NCBI RefSeq assembly: GCF_026711005.1
Contig: NZ_JAPPVJ010000003.1
Location: 124,001 to 188,000, forward strand
Source: Sphingobacterium sp. UT-1RO-CII-1
GTDB taxonomy: Bacteria > Bacteroidota > Bacteroidia > Sphingobacteriales > Sphingobacteriaceae
Direction: 5' to 3'
DNA length: 64,000 nucleotides
A program made the position numbers and the translations under genes. Of the stretch, positions 63,109 through 64,000 are shown in pieces; position 1 is the first letter of the stretch, and each line of letters opens with the position of its first letter. The notes under the pieces were generated by a model that saw only the letters and a program-made list of their open reading frames with translations, was not told where the DNA came from and did no database searches.

Positions 63109-64000
63109 TTAAATAGGGTTTTGCTCATATTTATACAACTCCAAAACCGGGTATGGAATCGGATAAACATATTGTACAGCATTGGGTTCAAGCTGAAACC
63201 TTTGAACCTCACTCCCAGTATCTATTTCTCTCACTAGAGTCTGTGCAAAACGAGGATCTTTATTCAGTCTTCTCAAGTCGGGCCACCTTAACCCTCTTTT
63301 TATCAACTGCTTCCTTCTCTCTTTCAAGACCACAACCAGTGCTTCCTCCTCATTACTAGCTCGATAGGGAACAAACATCCCTTTCTTCCACCTCGTTTCG
63401 ATCAGCCTATTTAACAATGATAGCCCTGTGTTTAGCTCTCCTAAACGCACTTCACACTCTGCCCGTATCAGATACAACTCGTCCGTGGCAATACCTGCAA
63501 AAAAGCTTCCTGCTTTTCCTGCATAGTAGCCTTTAAAAATAATGTCATTTATATTATTACTATTAAAGAAGATCTGTTTTCGTAAATCATTTTCATCGTA
63601 CAAATCAAATAATCCTGCAGGAATACGTGCTCGCGATTCCGACAAGAGTAACCCATTAGAGGTTGCCCCATAATAAACAACCTCTTCATGAAAAATTTCG
63701 AAAGGCAATTTTGCTGACACATTTACTAAGTTATAATCGAGCAGCTTGTCATATCTTTTTAACGCTTCAGCTGCCATTTGATTCGCCTCATCGTACTTCT
63801 CCATAGATAAAAACACCCGTGCTAACGCCCCATATGCTGCCGTTTTAGTAGGCTGCGTCTTATAAACCGTGTTTTCAGGCAATTGTTCGATAGCTTTTTT
63901 CATTCCGTCTACAATTAACCTATAAGCCTCTTCGACTGAAGATCTATCATAAGTTTCGTTCATATCTGAGCTGACTCTTAGTGGCAAACCTAGATCTTTA
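63109..64000 (-). CDS. SusD/RagB-family lipoprotein, partial (N-terminus outside window)
   Basis: About 297 codons are visible and the frame is open to the window edge; the true start lies beyond it. Family signatures are AYGALARVFLSMEKYDEANQ, ELYLIRAECEVRLGELNTGL and the C-terminal LKERRKQLIKRGLRWPDLRRL. A fourth SusCD system therefore begins past the right edge. Confidence 0.9.
   Translation of the reverse strand, partial: KDLGLPLRVSSDMNETYDRSSVEEAYRLIVDGMKKAIEQLPENTVYKTQPTKTAAYGALARVFLSMEKYDEANQMAAEALKRYDKLLDYNLVNVSAKLPFEIFHEEVVYYGATSNGLLLSESRARIPAGLFDLYDENDLRKQIFFNSNNINDIIFKGYYAGKAGSFFAGIATDELYLIRAECEVRLGELNTGLSLLNRLIETRWKKGMFVPYRASNEEEALVVVLKERRKQLIKRGLRWPDLRRLNKDPRFAQTLVREIDTGSEVQRFQLEPNAVQYVYPIPYPVLELYKYEQNPI

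Overview
The window comes from a Bacteroidota genome, most likely the Sphingobacteriaceae (Pedobacter / Olivibacter / Sphingobacterium relatives). The evidence is three complete SusC/SusD outer-membrane pairs plus part of a fourth SusD, an ECF sigma/FecR pair, lipoproteins with Bacteroidota-type lipoboxes, low G+C, and several -7 promoter boxes of the Bacteroidota form TAnnTTTG. No rRNA, tRNA, CRISPR array, transposase or integrase was seen.

Layout. 1-5.4 kb: a siderophore-type locus (YncE-like propeller, Fes-like esterase, divergent TonB receptor and DUF4374 lipoprotein). 5.4-9.0 kb: DUF3050 protein, a stand-alone receiver protein, a sugar isomerase-like protein and an unknown protein. 9.1-27.9 kb: a minus-strand nutrient cassette holding SusC/SusD, two secreted esterase-type hydrolases, an enolase-superfamily enzyme, two quinoprotein-like beta-propellers (one fused to cytochrome c), an azurin-like cupredoxin, an Nramp-fold transporter without metal ligands, a DapA-like aldolase, an NAD(P)-epimerase and a LacI regulator. 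Three matching operator-like palindromes lie in its intergenic gaps. 28-31.2 kb: the housekeeping operon thrS-infC-rpmI-rplT. 31.5-40 kb: ECF sigma, FecR, STN-containing SusC, SusD and an arylsulfotransferase-like lipoprotein. 40-53.2 kb: mixed core genes (queE, an OmpA/PD40 protein, GMC oxidoreductase, two Gfo/Idh/MocA proteins, thioesterase, GNAT-nitrilase fusion, DUF3467, M42 peptidase, lgt, MFS exporter). 53.2-60.2 kb: a ROK regulator with SusC/SusD. 60.3-64 kb: a small phage-like operon (DUF6266, DUF5675, two mini-proteins), a 22-bp tandem repeat in front of a short AraC-type protein, a DUF6520-like peptide and the partial SusD.

The most unusual structure is at the edges of two of the nutrient cassettes. 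The ROK-SusC-SusD cassette lies between two 104-bp direct repeats that differ at three positions. Each repeat carries a complete promoter with a palindrome inside its spacer, a stretch of about 70 nt, and a terminator hairpin, which together look like a duplicated small-RNA gene. The LacI cassette of about 18.9 kb lies between two 46/47-bp near-identical direct repeats, one of which is the terminator of the thrS-infC-rpmI-rplT operon. In both cases recombination between the repeats would remove the cassette cleanly. This suggests modular gain and loss of SusCD cassettes at terminator or sRNA sequences without an encoded recombinase.

The three complete SusCD systems use three different control types: LacI, ECF/FecR with STN, and ROK. 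None of the three complete cassettes contains a recognisable glycoside hydrolase, polysaccharide lyase or sulfatase. This points to small or already-processed substrates such as esterified sugars or sugar acids, oxidised in the periplasm through a quinoprotein, cytochrome c and cupredoxin chain in the LacI cassette. All functional calls come from reading motifs by eye; no database search was possible.
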